DNA of 64,000 nt, taken from Verrucomicrobiales bacterium (lineage in GTDB: Bacteria > Verrucomicrobiota > Verrucomicrobiia > Limisphaerales > JAYPXF01). The stretch is from NCBI GenBank assembly GCA_002715965.1, contig PBAL01000014.1, positions 1 through 64,000 of the forward strand, in the 5' to 3' direction. This document shows positions 16,857 through 26,117 of this stretch, piece after piece (positions within the stretch are counted from its first letter, which is position 1; each line of letters opens with the position of its first letter). The notes under the pieces are model-generated. The model was not told where the DNA came from. It was given only the letters and a program-made list of their open reading frames with translations, and did no database searches. Position numbers and translations under genes: made by a program.

Positions 16857-17806
16857 TCGACCGGCTCCGCATCGTATTTATGGGAACGGCGGAGATCGCT
16901 GCTCCCGTCCTGCAGGCTCTCTCCTCCGAAAGCGATTTCTGCGTTTCCCTTGTTATTTCCCAGCCTGACCGGCCGAAAGGCAGGAAACTCAAGCTGCATC
17001 CCACGCCTGTCAAAGAGGCCGCAAACGAACTCGCATTGGCAGTGGAACAACCCGAACGCTGCCGGGACGAATCGTTTCTTGATCGATTGGACTCGCTGAA
17101 TCCGGATCTGATTGTCGTCATGGCGTACGGACAGATTCTGCCGAAGCGATTGCTGTCCATTCCGCGCCTGGGCTGCATCAATCTTCACACCTCCATTCTC
17201 CCGAAGTATCGTGGTGCGGCGCCGATTCAGTGGGCGATTTACGATGGCGAAGAGAACACCGGGATTACGTTCATGCTGATGGATGAGGGGATGGATACCG
17301 GGCCGATACTGCGAATCGTGGAAACGCCGATCGCTTCAGATGACAACGCCCGGACCATACACGACCGGCTTTCCGAAATCGGTGCGCGTGAGTTGCCGGA
17401 CACGATCCGGAAACTCGCGGCTCGGGAATTGCGTCCCAAGGCACAGGATCACGATGCTGCGACCCACGCACGGAAGATCACCAAGAAAGACGGCCGATTG
17501 GATTGGTCACGTTCGGCGGAAGCACTGGACTGTCAGATCCGGGCGTTCACGCCGTGGCCCGGTTCCTACACGGATTGGATTCAGGGCGAGGAGCGCCATC
17601 GGCTGAAGTTCTGGAAGGCCGATCTTGCCGATGCGCCGGCGGTCCCGCACGGACAGGTGGTGCGTGCAGATCGCGAGGGGATGGTGGTCAAGTGCGGCGA
17701 GGGGGCCTTGCGGATTTTGGAGGTGCAGAAGGAAGGTGGGCGGAGAATTCCAGCGCGGGATTTTCTGGCGGGGAGTGAATTGCAGGCGGGAGCCCGGTTC
17801 GAGTGA
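16853..17806 (+). CDS. fmt: methionyl-tRNA formyltransferase
   Basis: 317 residues from TTG 16853, preceded by G-A-C-G-A-G-G-G; this start gives I-D-R-L-R-I-V-F-M-G-T, the usual N-terminus, and overlaps the upstream stop. Motifs include the catalytic region C-I-N-L-H-T-S-I-L-P-K-Y-R-G-A-A-P (family signature H-x-S-x-L-P-x-x-R-G), the Asp of M-D-T-G-P-I, and the C-terminal OB-like domain from about 205 with A-F-T-P-W-P-G. It transfers a formyl group from 10-formyl-THF to initiator Met-tRNA. No def gene lies next to it in this window, although the two are often neighbours. Confidence 0.95.
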   Translation: MIDRLRIVFMGTAEIAAPVLQALSSESDFCVSLVISQPDRPKGRKLKLHPTPVKEAANELALAVEQPERCRDESFLDRLDSLNPDLIVVMAYGQILPKRLLSIPRLGCINLHTSILPKYRGAAPIQWAIYDGEENTGITFMLMDEGMDTGPILRIVETPIASDDNARTIHDRLSEIGARELPDTIRKLAARELRPKAQDHDAATHARKITKKDGRLDWSRSAEALDCQIRAFTPWPGSYTDWIQGEERHRLKFWKADLADAPAVPHGQVVRADREGMVVKCGEGALRILEVQKEGGRRIPARDFLAGSELQAGARFE

Positions 17807-17983
17807 ATCGCGTTCGCCCGGGAATCGCCTGCTATAACAGACCTTCTCGAGTGAGATACGAGTCCACTTCTGCTCGCGTTGCCGGGCGTGACCAGATGAT
17901 GTCTTCACTGGCGATCGGAAAGAAGTGATTCCTCGCCCGCCCGCCAGCAGGTTTCCAGACCCGCGACCGTTGCCGAGTCCAGA

Positions 17984-18328
17984 TCAGGCGGAGAACGACT
18001 TCCCGCAACCGCAATTATCCTTGGCGTTCGGGTTGTTGATTTTAAACCCGCCCCCGGTCAGTTCATCGGAGAAATCGACAATGGAGCCCCTCACGTAATC
18101 GGCGCTGAAGGGGTCCACCAATATCGTCACGCCATGCCACTGGGCCTTGAAATCATCCGGGCGTTCCTCATCAAACACCATGCCGTATTGCATGCCCGAG
18201 CAACCGCCCTTCTCGATGTAGACGCGCAGGTGCTCGCCATTTCGATCGGTTTCCTTCTCGCGAAGGTTTTGGATCTCTTCGGCCGCGTTCGGCGTGACGG
18301 TCACTATGGGCAGGGTGCTGGTCGACAT
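17984..18328 (-). CDS. A-type iron-sulfur cluster carrier (IscA/ErpA/SufA family)
   Basis: 114 residues, the usual size. The three cluster-binding cysteines are present: Cys43 in G-G-C-S-G-M-Q and Cys106/Cys108 in N-C-G-C-G near the end. The core V-T-P-N-A-A-E-E-I and G-I/G-F-K-I-N-N-P-N-A stretches fit the HesB-like fold. It delivers Fe-S clusters to apoproteins, in the cytoplasm. The gene lies 34 bp downstream of the large TPR gene on the same strand and could be read from its promoter. IscA, ErpA and SufA cannot be told apart from this sequence alone. Confidence 0.92.
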   Translation of the reverse strand: MSTSTLPIVTVTPNAAEEIQNLREKETDRNGEHLRVYIEKGGCSGMQYGMVFDEERPDDFKAQWHGVTILVDPFSADYVRGSIVDFSDELTGGGFKINNPNAKDNCGCGKSFSA

Positions 18329-18362
18329 CGCGGTGGGAAGTTAAGTCGGAGGAACAATGCTG

Positions 18363-21002
18363 TCAACGGGTACCCCCGGAAGCCATCTGCCGGGCGCGCT
18401 GAATTCGTTGCGCCATGACCGATCGGATCGAGGGAAACATCTGCTGGAGCCGGCGATACACGTTCTGCACGTCGGTAAACTCGCCTTTTTGTTCCATCGC
18501 CTGGGCGATCGCATAACCGGCCTCCTGAATCTGCATGAAGTCGATCGGTTCGCCCGGTCGCAGGTTCTTTTCGTAAAAGACATTGGCAAAGTGCTGCATG
18601 GCCTCCTCGGTCTTGCCCTGTTTTTCCAGCACGACCGCCAGACCCATCTCCGCCTTGGTTCGAGCGAGCGATTCCGCATTCGGATAGGTCATGCAAAGCC
18701 GATATGCCTCGGTCGCGCGATCCAGCCGGGTGGGATCCGGATTCGCAGGATCCTGTTCGAACAACTGAAGGTGACAATTCCCGATCTTGCCCAACGCATA
18801 AGGGGAGAGTCGGTGGTTTGGATAAGAATTCGTTACGCGCTGATATGCGTTGATCGCGCCTCCGTATGGGTCCGCCTCAAAGCCGGCGCGAAGGGACGTG
18901 TCTCCGATAGCCATCCAGATCGACGGCTTCAATTCTTCCGGACATCCGGGGTCGTTGATGAGCCTGATAAAGGCGTTGGTGGCATCAGCGTAGAGCCCGC
19001 CGGCGAAAGCCGCACGCCCGGCTGCGAAACGTGCCTCGTATTTGATCAGCGAGGGAATGCCTGCGTCCTTCTGAAACAGAAGCTGATATCGTTCCTGTGC
19101 CTTGTTGAACTCACGCCGGTTGAAGTAATAGTCCGCGATCCACTTCTCGGCGAGGGACGCACGTGAATGTTCGGGAAAGCGGTGAACGAAATTGGTGAAC
19201 AACTGAAAGGCCAACTCCGGCGTGCCGCTCTGGTAGTTCAGCCATGCCAGATCGTATTCCACGTCCGGTAAAGAGGGATGATTGGGAAATGAATTGGGCC
19301 AGTCCTGAAGTTCTCGCGCGGCCGAGGACCACTCACCCTCCTGTTCAAACGTTCGCGCAATGGCGCGCGTCACCTGTGGTGCGAGTTCGGAGTTTGGAAA
19401 GCGTTCGATCAGTTCCTTGAACGCATCTCGCGCATCGGACTGCTTGCCCTGGCGATTGAGTTCCTGCCCGAAGTAGAGCAACGAACGATCACTGAAGAAG
19501 CTGTTGGGAAACCAATCCAGTATCCGCGTGACCGCTTCCTCGGCGAGTTGCTGTTCCCCCACTGCAACGGCAGTTCGCAGCTGGTTGTAGAGCGCGTGAT
19601 CCAGCAGTTCGTTCCGGACCGTGAAGGAGTTCTCATACGCGTCGACCAGATCCTTGAAGGTCTTCATTGCGTTGGTCTGGTTCGCCCGCCGAAGCCACGT
19701 CTCCCCGAGCTTGAACATCGCAATGGCGTGATTGGTGGATCGCGGAAGCAGCTCGGTTGCCGTCTGAAAATCCACGCCCGCCTCGGTCCAGTGACCCAGT
19801 TCCCATCTGCACCAGCCGCGTTGCAACACGGCATGCCCGGACAGATCGGCCTTCATCTCAATCGCTGCCCCCAGATCCGCGGCTGCTAGGCTCAAGAGAT
19901 TGGAATTCGAGAGGCGATTGGTGGCCGGCACGGCGTAATACTCCTTCATGCGAAGTTCGCCCAAGGTCAGGTGGGCCAGTGGTTTCACGTCCACCTGTGG
20001 CCGTGCGGCCACCTGCTCGAGTGTCTGAATCGCACCGGCCGTGTGTCCCTGCTGGATCTGCAGATCGACCACCTTCATCAGCGCGTCACGCCGAAGACCG
20101 GACGGCGTCGCGTCACTGAGATTGTTCGTCAACACTTGGATCGCCTCATTGGGACGCCCGAGTTCCTCGAGGATGCCCGATTGCAGGTGATAGGACTGGG
20201 CGACCGCGAAGGGGGGCAGGTTGGATGAAATGGCAATCGTCACCGCGTTGGAAGAAGCGGTGAGAGCCTGGTCCTTCGAACCGCTCGTCAGCACCAGGCG
20301 ACACAGCAGATACTGCCGGCGCCATTGCTGCTCCGCATTCAATTCCCAACTCTTCAGGTGAGACAAGGCTACCGTCCCGCCATCCGCGTCGTTCATCTCA
20401 ATGCGCGTCTCGGCCAGCAATAGATACCCCGACGAAACCAGTTTGTGTTCGGGATGCAGATCCGCCCCTTGACGGAAGGCGCCCGACGGGCTTTCCAGCA
20501 AGGCAATCACATCATTGAACTGCCCCAGTCGCCGACGAGCCAACGCCTCGTTGTAACTCGCCTGGAAACGCAACTGCGTATCGGAATCGCGATAGCGAAC
20601 GAGCAGCTGCCCATACGCATTTGCCGCACGTTCGTAGTTTCCCGCAGCAAACCACGATTCACCAATCCAGAACTGATAGCGATCCGCCCACTTGCCCGCG
20701 TAGGCGATCTTCTCCAGCAGAAGGTTTACGGCCTGCTCATACTCGCCCCTCTGGTAAAGCGACTTCGCCCAGTAAAGATAGGCCGATTGACGCAGCAGGG
20801 AACGCGGCCAGTTGCGGATGAATTCTCGAAACTCACTTTCGGCACGTTTGTATTCCAAGAGGCCGTCTTCGTAGGCCTTGACCGCGGCATCGTAGTCGCG
20901 TTGCTCGACCGGGTGAATTTCAGTCGATGCTGGATCCTGCGCGCGTGCAGACGTAAGCGACAAACATCCAAGCAAGGCGAGAATGTGGAGCAGGTTCTTC
21001 AA
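18363..21002 (-). CDS. large secreted TPR-repeat protein
   Basis: 879 residues with a signal peptide (M-K-N-L-L-H-I-L-A-L-L-G-C-L-S, cleavage after A-R-A). Nearly the whole mature protein is helical TPR-like repeats with recurring A-Y-x-x-G/A-x-x-x-Y motifs, including E-F-I-R-N-W-P-R-S, A-N-A-Y-G-Q-L-L and E-L-I-E-R-F-P-N-S. The R-F-P-N/T-S-Y-P-N spacing is like BamD/YbgF (CpoB) outer-membrane lipoproteins or scaffolds. It is likely a periplasmic assembly platform, with the partner unknown. No lipobox Cys follows the signal peptide directly. The Fe-S carrier gene follows it. Confidence 0.85.
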   Translation of the reverse strand: MKNLLHILALLGCLSLTSARAQDPASTEIHPVEQRDYDAAVKAYEDGLLEYKRAESEFREFIRNWPRSLLRQSAYLYWAKSLYQRGEYEQAVNLLLEKIAYAGKWADRYQFWIGESWFAAGNYERAANAYGQLLVRYRDSDTQLRFQASYNEALARRRLGQFNDVIALLESPSGAFRQGADLHPEHKLVSSGYLLLAETRIEMNDADGGTVALSHLKSWELNAEQQWRRQYLLCRLVLTSGSKDQALTASSNAVTIAISSNLPPFAVAQSYHLQSGILEELGRPNEAIQVLTNNLSDATPSGLRRDALMKVVDLQIQQGHTAGAIQTLEQVAARPQVDVKPLAHLTLGELRMKEYYAVPATNRLSNSNLLSLAAADLGAAIEMKADLSGHAVLQRGWCRWELGHWTEAGVDFQTATELLPRSTNHAIAMFKLGETWLRRANQTNAMKTFKDLVDAYENSFTVRNELLDHALYNQLRTAVAVGEQQLAEEAVTRILDWFPNSFFSDRSLLYFGQELNRQGKQSDARDAFKELIERFPNSELAPQVTRAIARTFEQEGEWSSAARELQDWPNSFPNHPSLPDVEYDLAWLNYQSGTPELAFQLFTNFVHRFPEHSRASLAEKWIADYYFNRREFNKAQERYQLLFQKDAGIPSLIKYEARFAAGRAAFAGGLYADATNAFIRLINDPGCPEELKPSIWMAIGDTSLRAGFEADPYGGAINAYQRVTNSYPNHRLSPYALGKIGNCHLQLFEQDPANPDPTRLDRATEAYRLCMTYPNAESLARTKAEMGLAVVLEKQGKTEEAMQHFANVFYEKNLRPGEPIDFMQIQEAGYAIAQAMEQKGEFTDVQNVYRRLQQMFPSIRSVMAQRIQRARQMASGGTR

Positions 21003-21462
21003 CGAGGAGGGAGACTAGTCACAAGCAGTTGCATCCGCGAGACGAAACACAAATGTTCGAATGCGTTTGATCTGATGTCGTGGCAAGAGCAGAAGAGGTT
21101 CTACCCCTGTGGCTGGTAATCCGGCCCGGTTATGCCATGCGATAAACCTCCAGCTTCAAAGCTCAGAATCCACTTTCCAAAGAAGCCCCGGAGCCCAGGC
21201 GCCAAGCTAAGTCATGGTGAACCTCACACTTCGGAATCAAGAATCGGAGTTCGGTGTGTTCGTGTTCCAATACAACCCGGCTTGTCCGTATTCATGAATC
21301 TGTGGCTTCCCCGGTCAACTTCATTGCTGCTTCAATCGCAGCCTCGAGCCGATCGATTCGGCCCTCAGCGTTCTCGACAGCATGTTGTCGCAATGGAAGG
21401 CTGCCCACGCGACCGCCTGTTCCCTCAACTGAACCCACAAAACCCTCAACCCGCCGACCATC
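21003..21462. other. intergenic region, divergent promoters
   Basis: About 460 bp between the divergent TPR and TVP38 genes. Only short frames are present and I recognise no protein or RNA motif. Promoters for both genes should lie here. Confidence 0.5.
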
Positions 21463-22224
21463 ATGAATTCCCCTGAAAACACTGAATCCACTGCGGTTGT
21501 CGCCGAAGCGAAACAAGGCAATCCCGCAATCAAACTCATCGTCCTGACGATTTTCGCAGGACTCGCCTTCTGGTTCTGGCGAAACTTCGGACATACCCTG
21601 AACTTCGAGTATCTCGCAGGCAAAGAGACCGCCATGCGGAATTACGCAAAAGAAAACCCGGCGCTGGTCATCGGCATCGCCTTCGGAATCTACGTCGCCA
21701 TCACCGGCCTCTCCCTGCCCGGGGCACTGGTGATCACGCTGGTCGTCGGCTGGTTCTTCAAGTTCTGGCAGGGTCTTTTGTTGGTCAGTTTTGCTTCGAC
21801 CGCCGGAGCAACGATTGCCTTTCTATTCAGCCGCTTTCTATTGCGCGATTCCATCCAGTCGAAGTTTGGCGATCGACTGAAGACCTTCAACGAAGCCCTC
21901 GACCGCGAAGGCCCCTTTTATCTCTTCACGCTTCGGGTCATCCCCGCAGTGCCGTTCTTTGTGATCAATCTCGTCATGGGCCTCACGCCGATCCGCACCG
22001 GAACTTTCTGGTGGGTCAGCCAGGTGGGGATGCTTCCCGGGACGGCCGCGTTCGTGTATGCCGGATCCCAGGTCCCCAGCCTGAATCATTTCGTGAAGAA
22101 CGGGGCAAGTGGAACTCTCTCTCCAGGATTGATTGCGGCATTCGTGATTCTTGGCCTCCTGCCGTTCGTCATGCGCAAGGTCGTCGCCAGATTCAAGAAA
22201 GCCGGCTCACCCACAAACGCCTGA
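21463..22224 (+). CDS. TVP38/TMEM64 (SNARE-associated/DedA-like) membrane protein
   Basis: 253 residues with about five to six hydrophobic segments. The family signature F-x-L-R-V-I-P-A-V-P-F-F-V-I-N-L-V-M-G-L-T is at about 165-180, followed by F-W-W-V-S-Q-V-G-M-L-P-G-T-A-A-F-V-Y-A-G. Members are inner-membrane proteins linked to phospholipid handling or membrane homeostasis. The next gene, 54 bp downstream, is a disulfide oxidoreductase of the MerA/Lpd type. TVP38 proteins next to or fused with such oxidoreductases recur in other bacteria, suggesting a functional pair. Confidence 0.9.
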   Translation: MNSPENTESTAVVAEAKQGNPAIKLIVLTIFAGLAFWFWRNFGHTLNFEYLAGKETAMRNYAKENPALVIGIAFGIYVAITGLSLPGALVITLVVGWFFKFWQGLLLVSFASTAGATIAFLFSRFLLRDSIQSKFGDRLKTFNEALDREGPFYLFTLRVIPAVPFFVINLVMGLTPIRTGTFWWVSQVGMLPGTAAFVYAGSQVPSLNHFVKNGASGTLSPGLIAAFVILGLLPFVMRKVVARFKKAGSPTNA

Positions 22225-22278
22225 CCCTTCACCCCTGCAAGCATCCAACCCGTCAACCAACCAAACCACATCCTTTCC

Positions 22279-23799
22279 ATGAGCCAATTCGAAGCACTTC
22301 AACCTCTCGATGAGCATAACCAGACGCTCCAATCCAATGTTCACCCACTCGACTATCAGAACCCCGTTCCGGCGGAGAAATACAATCTTGTGGTTATCGG
22401 CGCGGGTGCGGCCGGACTCGTGACCTCGGCTGGGGCGGCTGGGATCGGCGCCAAGGTCGCACTCGTCGAACGCGGTTTGATGGGCGGGGATTGCCTGAAC
22501 GTGGGCTGTGTTCCCTCCAAGGGCATCATCAGTGCGGCGCGGGCTTATGCGGCCGTGCGCGATGCGGAACAATTCGGCGTGAACGTGCCGGACGGCGTTT
22601 CGATCGACTTTGGCAAGGCGATGGAACGCATGCGTAAACTGCGCAGCGACATCAGCCCCGCGGATTCGGTGAAACGATTCACGGACAAAGGCGTGGATGT
22701 GTTTCTCGGCCAGGCGAAGTTTCTCGACTCGGAGACCGTCGAGGTTGGTGGCAAGAAGCTAAAGTTCGCCAAAGCCGTCATTGCCACGGGCGCTCGCGCA
22801 TCGGCCCCGAAGATCAAGGGATTGGATGATGTCCCTTATCTCACCAACGAAACGCTTTTCTCGATCACGGAATTGCCGAAGCGATTTGGCATCATCGGCG
22901 CGGGACCGGTGGGCGCGGAGATGGCGCAGAGTTTTGCGCGTTTCGGATCGGAAGTGACGCTGGTTACTTCGAGTCGCGGCCTGATGCCGAAGGAAGATCG
23001 GGATGCAGCAGAGATTGTTCAGAAATCAATGGAACGTGACGGGGTTCGTTTCGTGGAAGGATCGCGCGATGTGGTGCTTTCGAAGGAAGCGGATGGTTCG
23101 ATCCGAATGAAATACGATCACCCGAAGAAAGGATATGACATCGTGGTCGACAAGCTACTGATCGCCGTGGGGCGCGCACCGAACGTGGAGGGACTGGGGC
23201 TGGAAAATGTCGGCGTTCAGTTCTCTGAGAAGGGAGTGAAAATCAATGACAAGTTTCAGACGGCCAATCCAAAGATTTTTGCGGCCGGGGATATCTGTTC
23301 GCCGTTTCAATTCACGCATGCGGTGGATTTCATGGCGCGCGCAGTGATTCGCAATGCGCTGTTCAAGGGACAGGCCAGGCACAGTACGCTGGTGATTCCC
23401 TGGGCGACCTATACTTCACCGGAACTGGCACATGTTGGTTTGACGGCTGCGGACGCAGAAGCGAAAGGCATTGGGATTGACACTTTTGATCAACCGATGG
23501 CCGAGGTGGACCGGGCCATTCTCGAAGGCGAGACGGAAGGATTCGTGCGCGTTCATTGCCGAAAAGGCACGGACGAGATCGTCGGGGCAACCATAGTGGC
23601 GCCCAATGCGGGTGACATGATTTGTGAGATCTCGCTGGCGATAACCAAGCGGATCGGACTCGGTTCCATCGCAGGAACGATCCATCCGTATCCCACGCAG
23701 GCGGACGCCATTCGCAAGGCGGGAGATGCCTACGGACGCATGCGCCTGACACCATTCGTTGCCGGGCTGTTCAAGAAGTGGTTTTCATGGACGCGATGA
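22279..23799 (+). CDS. MerA/Lpd-like FAD-dependent disulfide oxidoreductase
   Basis: 506 residues. The FAD-binding G-x-G-x-x-G is in V-V-I-G-A-G-A-A-G at about 38-46, and the redox-active disulfide is Cys72/Cys77 in G-D-C-L-N-V-G-C-V-P-S-K. A second nucleotide site I-G-A-G-P-V-G-A-E lies near 208-216, and the dimerisation domain ends with T-I-H-P-Y-P-T-Q-A-D-A containing the usual active-site His. There is no N-terminal heavy-metal domain and no C-terminal Cys pair, so genuine mercuric reductase activity is unlikely. It probably transfers electrons from NAD(P)H to a thiol, quinone or unknown partner of the TVP38 protein. Confidence 0.92.
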   Translation: MSQFEALQPLDEHNQTLQSNVHPLDYQNPVPAEKYNLVVIGAGAAGLVTSAGAAGIGAKVALVERGLMGGDCLNVGCVPSKGIISAARAYAAVRDAEQFGVNVPDGVSIDFGKAMERMRKLRSDISPADSVKRFTDKGVDVFLGQAKFLDSETVEVGGKKLKFAKAVIATGARASAPKIKGLDDVPYLTNETLFSITELPKRFGIIGAGPVGAEMAQSFARFGSEVTLVTSSRGLMPKEDRDAAEIVQKSMERDGVRFVEGSRDVVLSKEADGSIRMKYDHPKKGYDIVVDKLLIAVGRAPNVEGLGLENVGVQFSEKGVKINDKFQTANPKIFAAGDICSPFQFTHAVDFMARAVIRNALFKGQARHSTLVIPWATYTSPELAHVGLTAADAEAKGIGIDTFDQPMAEVDRAILEGETEGFVRVHCRKGTDEIVGATIVAPNAGDMICEISLAITKRIGLGSIAGTIHPYPTQADAIRKAGDAYGRMRLTPFVAGLFKKWFSWTR

Positions 23800-23860
23800 C
23801 TTCACACCAGAATTACAGTTTCTCCATCAAGACTTTAACCCCAACCTCACACTTATCATC

Positions 23861-24760
23861 ATGAAACGATACCTCCTCCTGGCCGCTCTCATCACTGCTA
23901 CAGCCGCGCACGCGCAATACTCGAACGAGCATATCGGGTCTCCGTACGGCGTGAATCGGTACGGCAGTTCGCCCCCTTCGTCGTTTACTTACGGATTCTC
24001 CGCGCCGATCAGTTTGGGGAATGCAAACCTGGGCGACATCGATTCGGCGGAGTTTGGTGGTGTTTACGTGGCGCAGATTCCCGTGCGCGACCGTTATGAT
24101 TTCCTTGGTGGTGTGAGCCTGCGCCGCTTTCAGTTCGGCACGCCGGCAGGCTCGCCACTGCCCAATACGTTGCAATCCGTAGCGGGCGTGGTAGGTGCCC
24201 AGGGACGCTTCGGCGATTCGTGGCGCGCCCGGATCGAGGCGCTGCCGGGAATATACAGCGACTTCAGCGATATCTCGGGTGAGGACATCACCTCGCCGGT
24301 GGTGCTTGAGGGCGCGTACCTCGTGCACGACGACCTTGAGATTGGCGCGCAACTGATGTTGAACCCGTTTCGCAGCAGCAAGGTCATCGGTACGCTCGGC
24401 GTGACCTGGTTGATCGACGATTACTGGAAGCTGGAATTCTGGCTGCCGCGTCCGCAGATCGAATACAGCATCAGCGAAGACTTGACGCTCTTTGCGGGCG
24501 GCTCGCTTGGTGGAGGATCATTCCGGGTGGCAGAGGATTTTGGTGATTCAGTCGGCCGTCCGAATCTCAACAGCGAACTCGTCGACTTCCGTGAAATCCG
24601 CGCCGGTGCTGGAGCGCGATTCAATGTCGGCGGGAGCATTACCGCGGAATTGGCCGCCGGTTGGATCTTTGACCGGCGCTTCGAATTTCATCGTCGCGAT
24701 CTGACCGCCAACGGCGATGGTGCGCCGTATGTTCAGTTTTCTCTGGGGGCTCGGTTCTAG
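23861..24760 (+). CDS. outer-membrane beta-barrel protein (DUF6268-like)
   Basis: 299 residues from ATG 23861, the start of a clear signal peptide (K-R-Y-L-L-L-A-A-L-I-T-A, cleavage after A-H-A). An earlier in-frame start overlaps the preceding gene and adds no signal. The mature part is a string of beta strands with alternating hydrophobic and polar residues and ends in Y-V-Q-F-S-L-G-A-R-F, the aromatic terminal residue that BAM recognises. It resembles the DUF6268 group of barrels, which I cannot confirm. It is probably expressed independently of the upstream oxidoreductase, 61 bp away. Confidence 0.75.
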   Translation: MKRYLLLAALITATAAHAQYSNEHIGSPYGVNRYGSSPPSSFTYGFSAPISLGNANLGDIDSAEFGGVYVAQIPVRDRYDFLGGVSLRRFQFGTPAGSPLPNTLQSVAGVVGAQGRFGDSWRARIEALPGIYSDFSDISGEDITSPVVLEGAYLVHDDLEIGAQLMLNPFRSSKVIGTLGVTWLIDDYWKLEFWLPRPQIEYSISEDLTLFAGGSLGGGSFRVAEDFGDSVGRPNLNSELVDFREIRAGAGARFNVGGSITAELAAGWIFDRRFEFHRRDLTANGDGAPYVQFSLGARF

Positions 24761-24879
24761 CCGTCCCGGTGAATTCCACTGGACATCGAGGCCCGGTTTT
24801 CATCGGATGGGCGTTCTTCTGTATGGATCTCTCCACCGCATTTCTTTTCTTTGAACGCCTTTTGCTCGGCTGAGAACTT

Positions 24880-25065
24880 ATGAACGAACGACTGATACGA
24901 ATCATGGGATGGCTCGACTACCTCAGTGGAGCGAGAGATTCACGGCCGAGCGGATCGTTGCCGGTGGTGTCTTCCAGATTCTGGAGTGTCTGGTGGTTTT
25001 TGATGCTCGTGATGATCATGTTCTTCTCGGGTCAACACTCGGAATTCATTTACATCGACTTTTGA
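24880..25065 (+). CDS. small membrane protein upstream of SGNH gene
   Basis: 61 residues with one strong membrane helix (W-W-F-L-M-L-V-M-I-M-F-F) near residues 38-52 and a short tail ending F-I-Y-I-D-F. The pattern of basic head, single helix and short tail with F-I-Y recalls the DUF5989 small proteins found beside surface-polymer acylation genes, but the similarity is weak. Three bases separate it from the SGNH gene, so they are surely one transcript. It may anchor or regulate the hydrolase. Confidence 0.55.
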   Translation: MNERLIRIMGWLDYLSGARDSRPSGSLPVVSSRFWSVWWFLMLVMIMFFSGQHSEFIYIDF

Positions 25066-25068
25066 TTC

Positions 25069-26103
25069 ATGCCGCGAAGCCCCCTGTATCTGAACTTGCT
25101 CCTGTTGTTGCTTCAGTTGGCATTGTTCAACATCGGATGCCGCTACTGGTTTCGTGCCGAGCGCGCCACGTTCATGGAGACCGCAGATCGCATCTATCAG
25201 CGCATGAGCCTGGAGAAACCGGTTGATCTGCTCTTTCTGGGAGATTCCACCATGAGACTGGGATTCAAGCCAGAGGCCTTTCAGCGACGTTGGGCAGAAT
25301 TACGTCCGGATCAGATTCGGGCGGCGAATTGTGGGGTGGGGGCATCGACCGGCCTGGAACACTACCTGGCACTCCGCAAATCGATCCGACAGGACCTGGG
25401 TCTGCGGGCGGTGGTGTATGGTGTATTTGGTCTCCGACTGACTGATCCAGAGTGCGCGCTTCAGCCGGGCAGTCCCGCCAGGGCGCGACTGGAGTACTTT
25501 CTCGATTCGGACGATGAAGCGACTTTGTCTGCTCCAGTGGTGAATGAGGGATTCCTACCGTTTTCGATTTCACGCTGGATACCGATGTATGCCGAGCTTG
25601 GAAGCTACTGGGTCAAGGTGGAGAGGCTGCGTCGGCGAATGTCGGCCTGGGGCATGTCGAACGAGGCGCGGAACGTTTATCACCACCGCGATCCGGTGCG
25701 ATGGGTATTTCCGGACGCGACGCACGTCACGAATCACATCCACGAAATTGTGAACGGCGAGTTCAGATTCACACGCGCAATCGAGAGCATTATCAGCGAA
25801 TGCGAAGCAAACGAGTTGCCCCTGGTCGTCTTGTTCATGCCGATGATTGAAGAGGTGCAGAAGAAATCTCTCTCGAACGAAACCTGGTTGAGATACATGG
25901 AGACGGTCCGCAGACGTCTGCGAGAGCGCGGCGTTTCGATGATCGATGCCACTTCCTGGATCAAGATGTCTTACGAGGAGGCGTATTTCGACCCGCTTCA
26001 TTTGTCCGATCCGGGCGGGGAACATTTTTCGAAACTGCTCGCAGAACGAATGATGACTAATCGGGCGATCGCGGATTCTTTGTCGGAACGGAACGAGGAA
26101 TAG
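25069..26103 (+). CDS. membrane-anchored SGNH/GDSL-like hydrolase or acyltransferase
   Basis: 344 residues. An uncleaved signal anchor covers residues 8-22. The SGNH block I is L-F-L-G-D-S-T with Ser60, and the block V dyad is Asp308-x-x-His311 in F-D-P-L-H-L-S. Between them the N-C-G-V-G-A-S stretch gives the oxyanion Gly/Asn region. This arrangement matches periplasmic AlgX/AlgJ-like or DUF1574-type proteins that O-acylate or deacylate surface polymers. No MBOAT acyltransferase partner is visible in the window, so a stand-alone hydrolase is also possible. Confidence 0.75.
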   Translation: MPRSPLYLNLLLLLLQLALFNIGCRYWFRAERATFMETADRIYQRMSLEKPVDLLFLGDSTMRLGFKPEAFQRRWAELRPDQIRAANCGVGASTGLEHYLALRKSIRQDLGLRAVVYGVFGLRLTDPECALQPGSPARARLEYFLDSDDEATLSAPVVNEGFLPFSISRWIPMYAELGSYWVKVERLRRRMSAWGMSNEARNVYHHRDPVRWVFPDATHVTNHIHEIVNGEFRFTRAIESIISECEANELPLVVLFMPMIEEVQKKSLSNETWLRYMETVRRRLRERGVSMIDATSWIKMSYEEAYFDPLHLSDPGGEHFSKLLAERMMTNRAIADSLSERNEE

Positions 26104-26117
26104 CTTGGATTCTGGGA

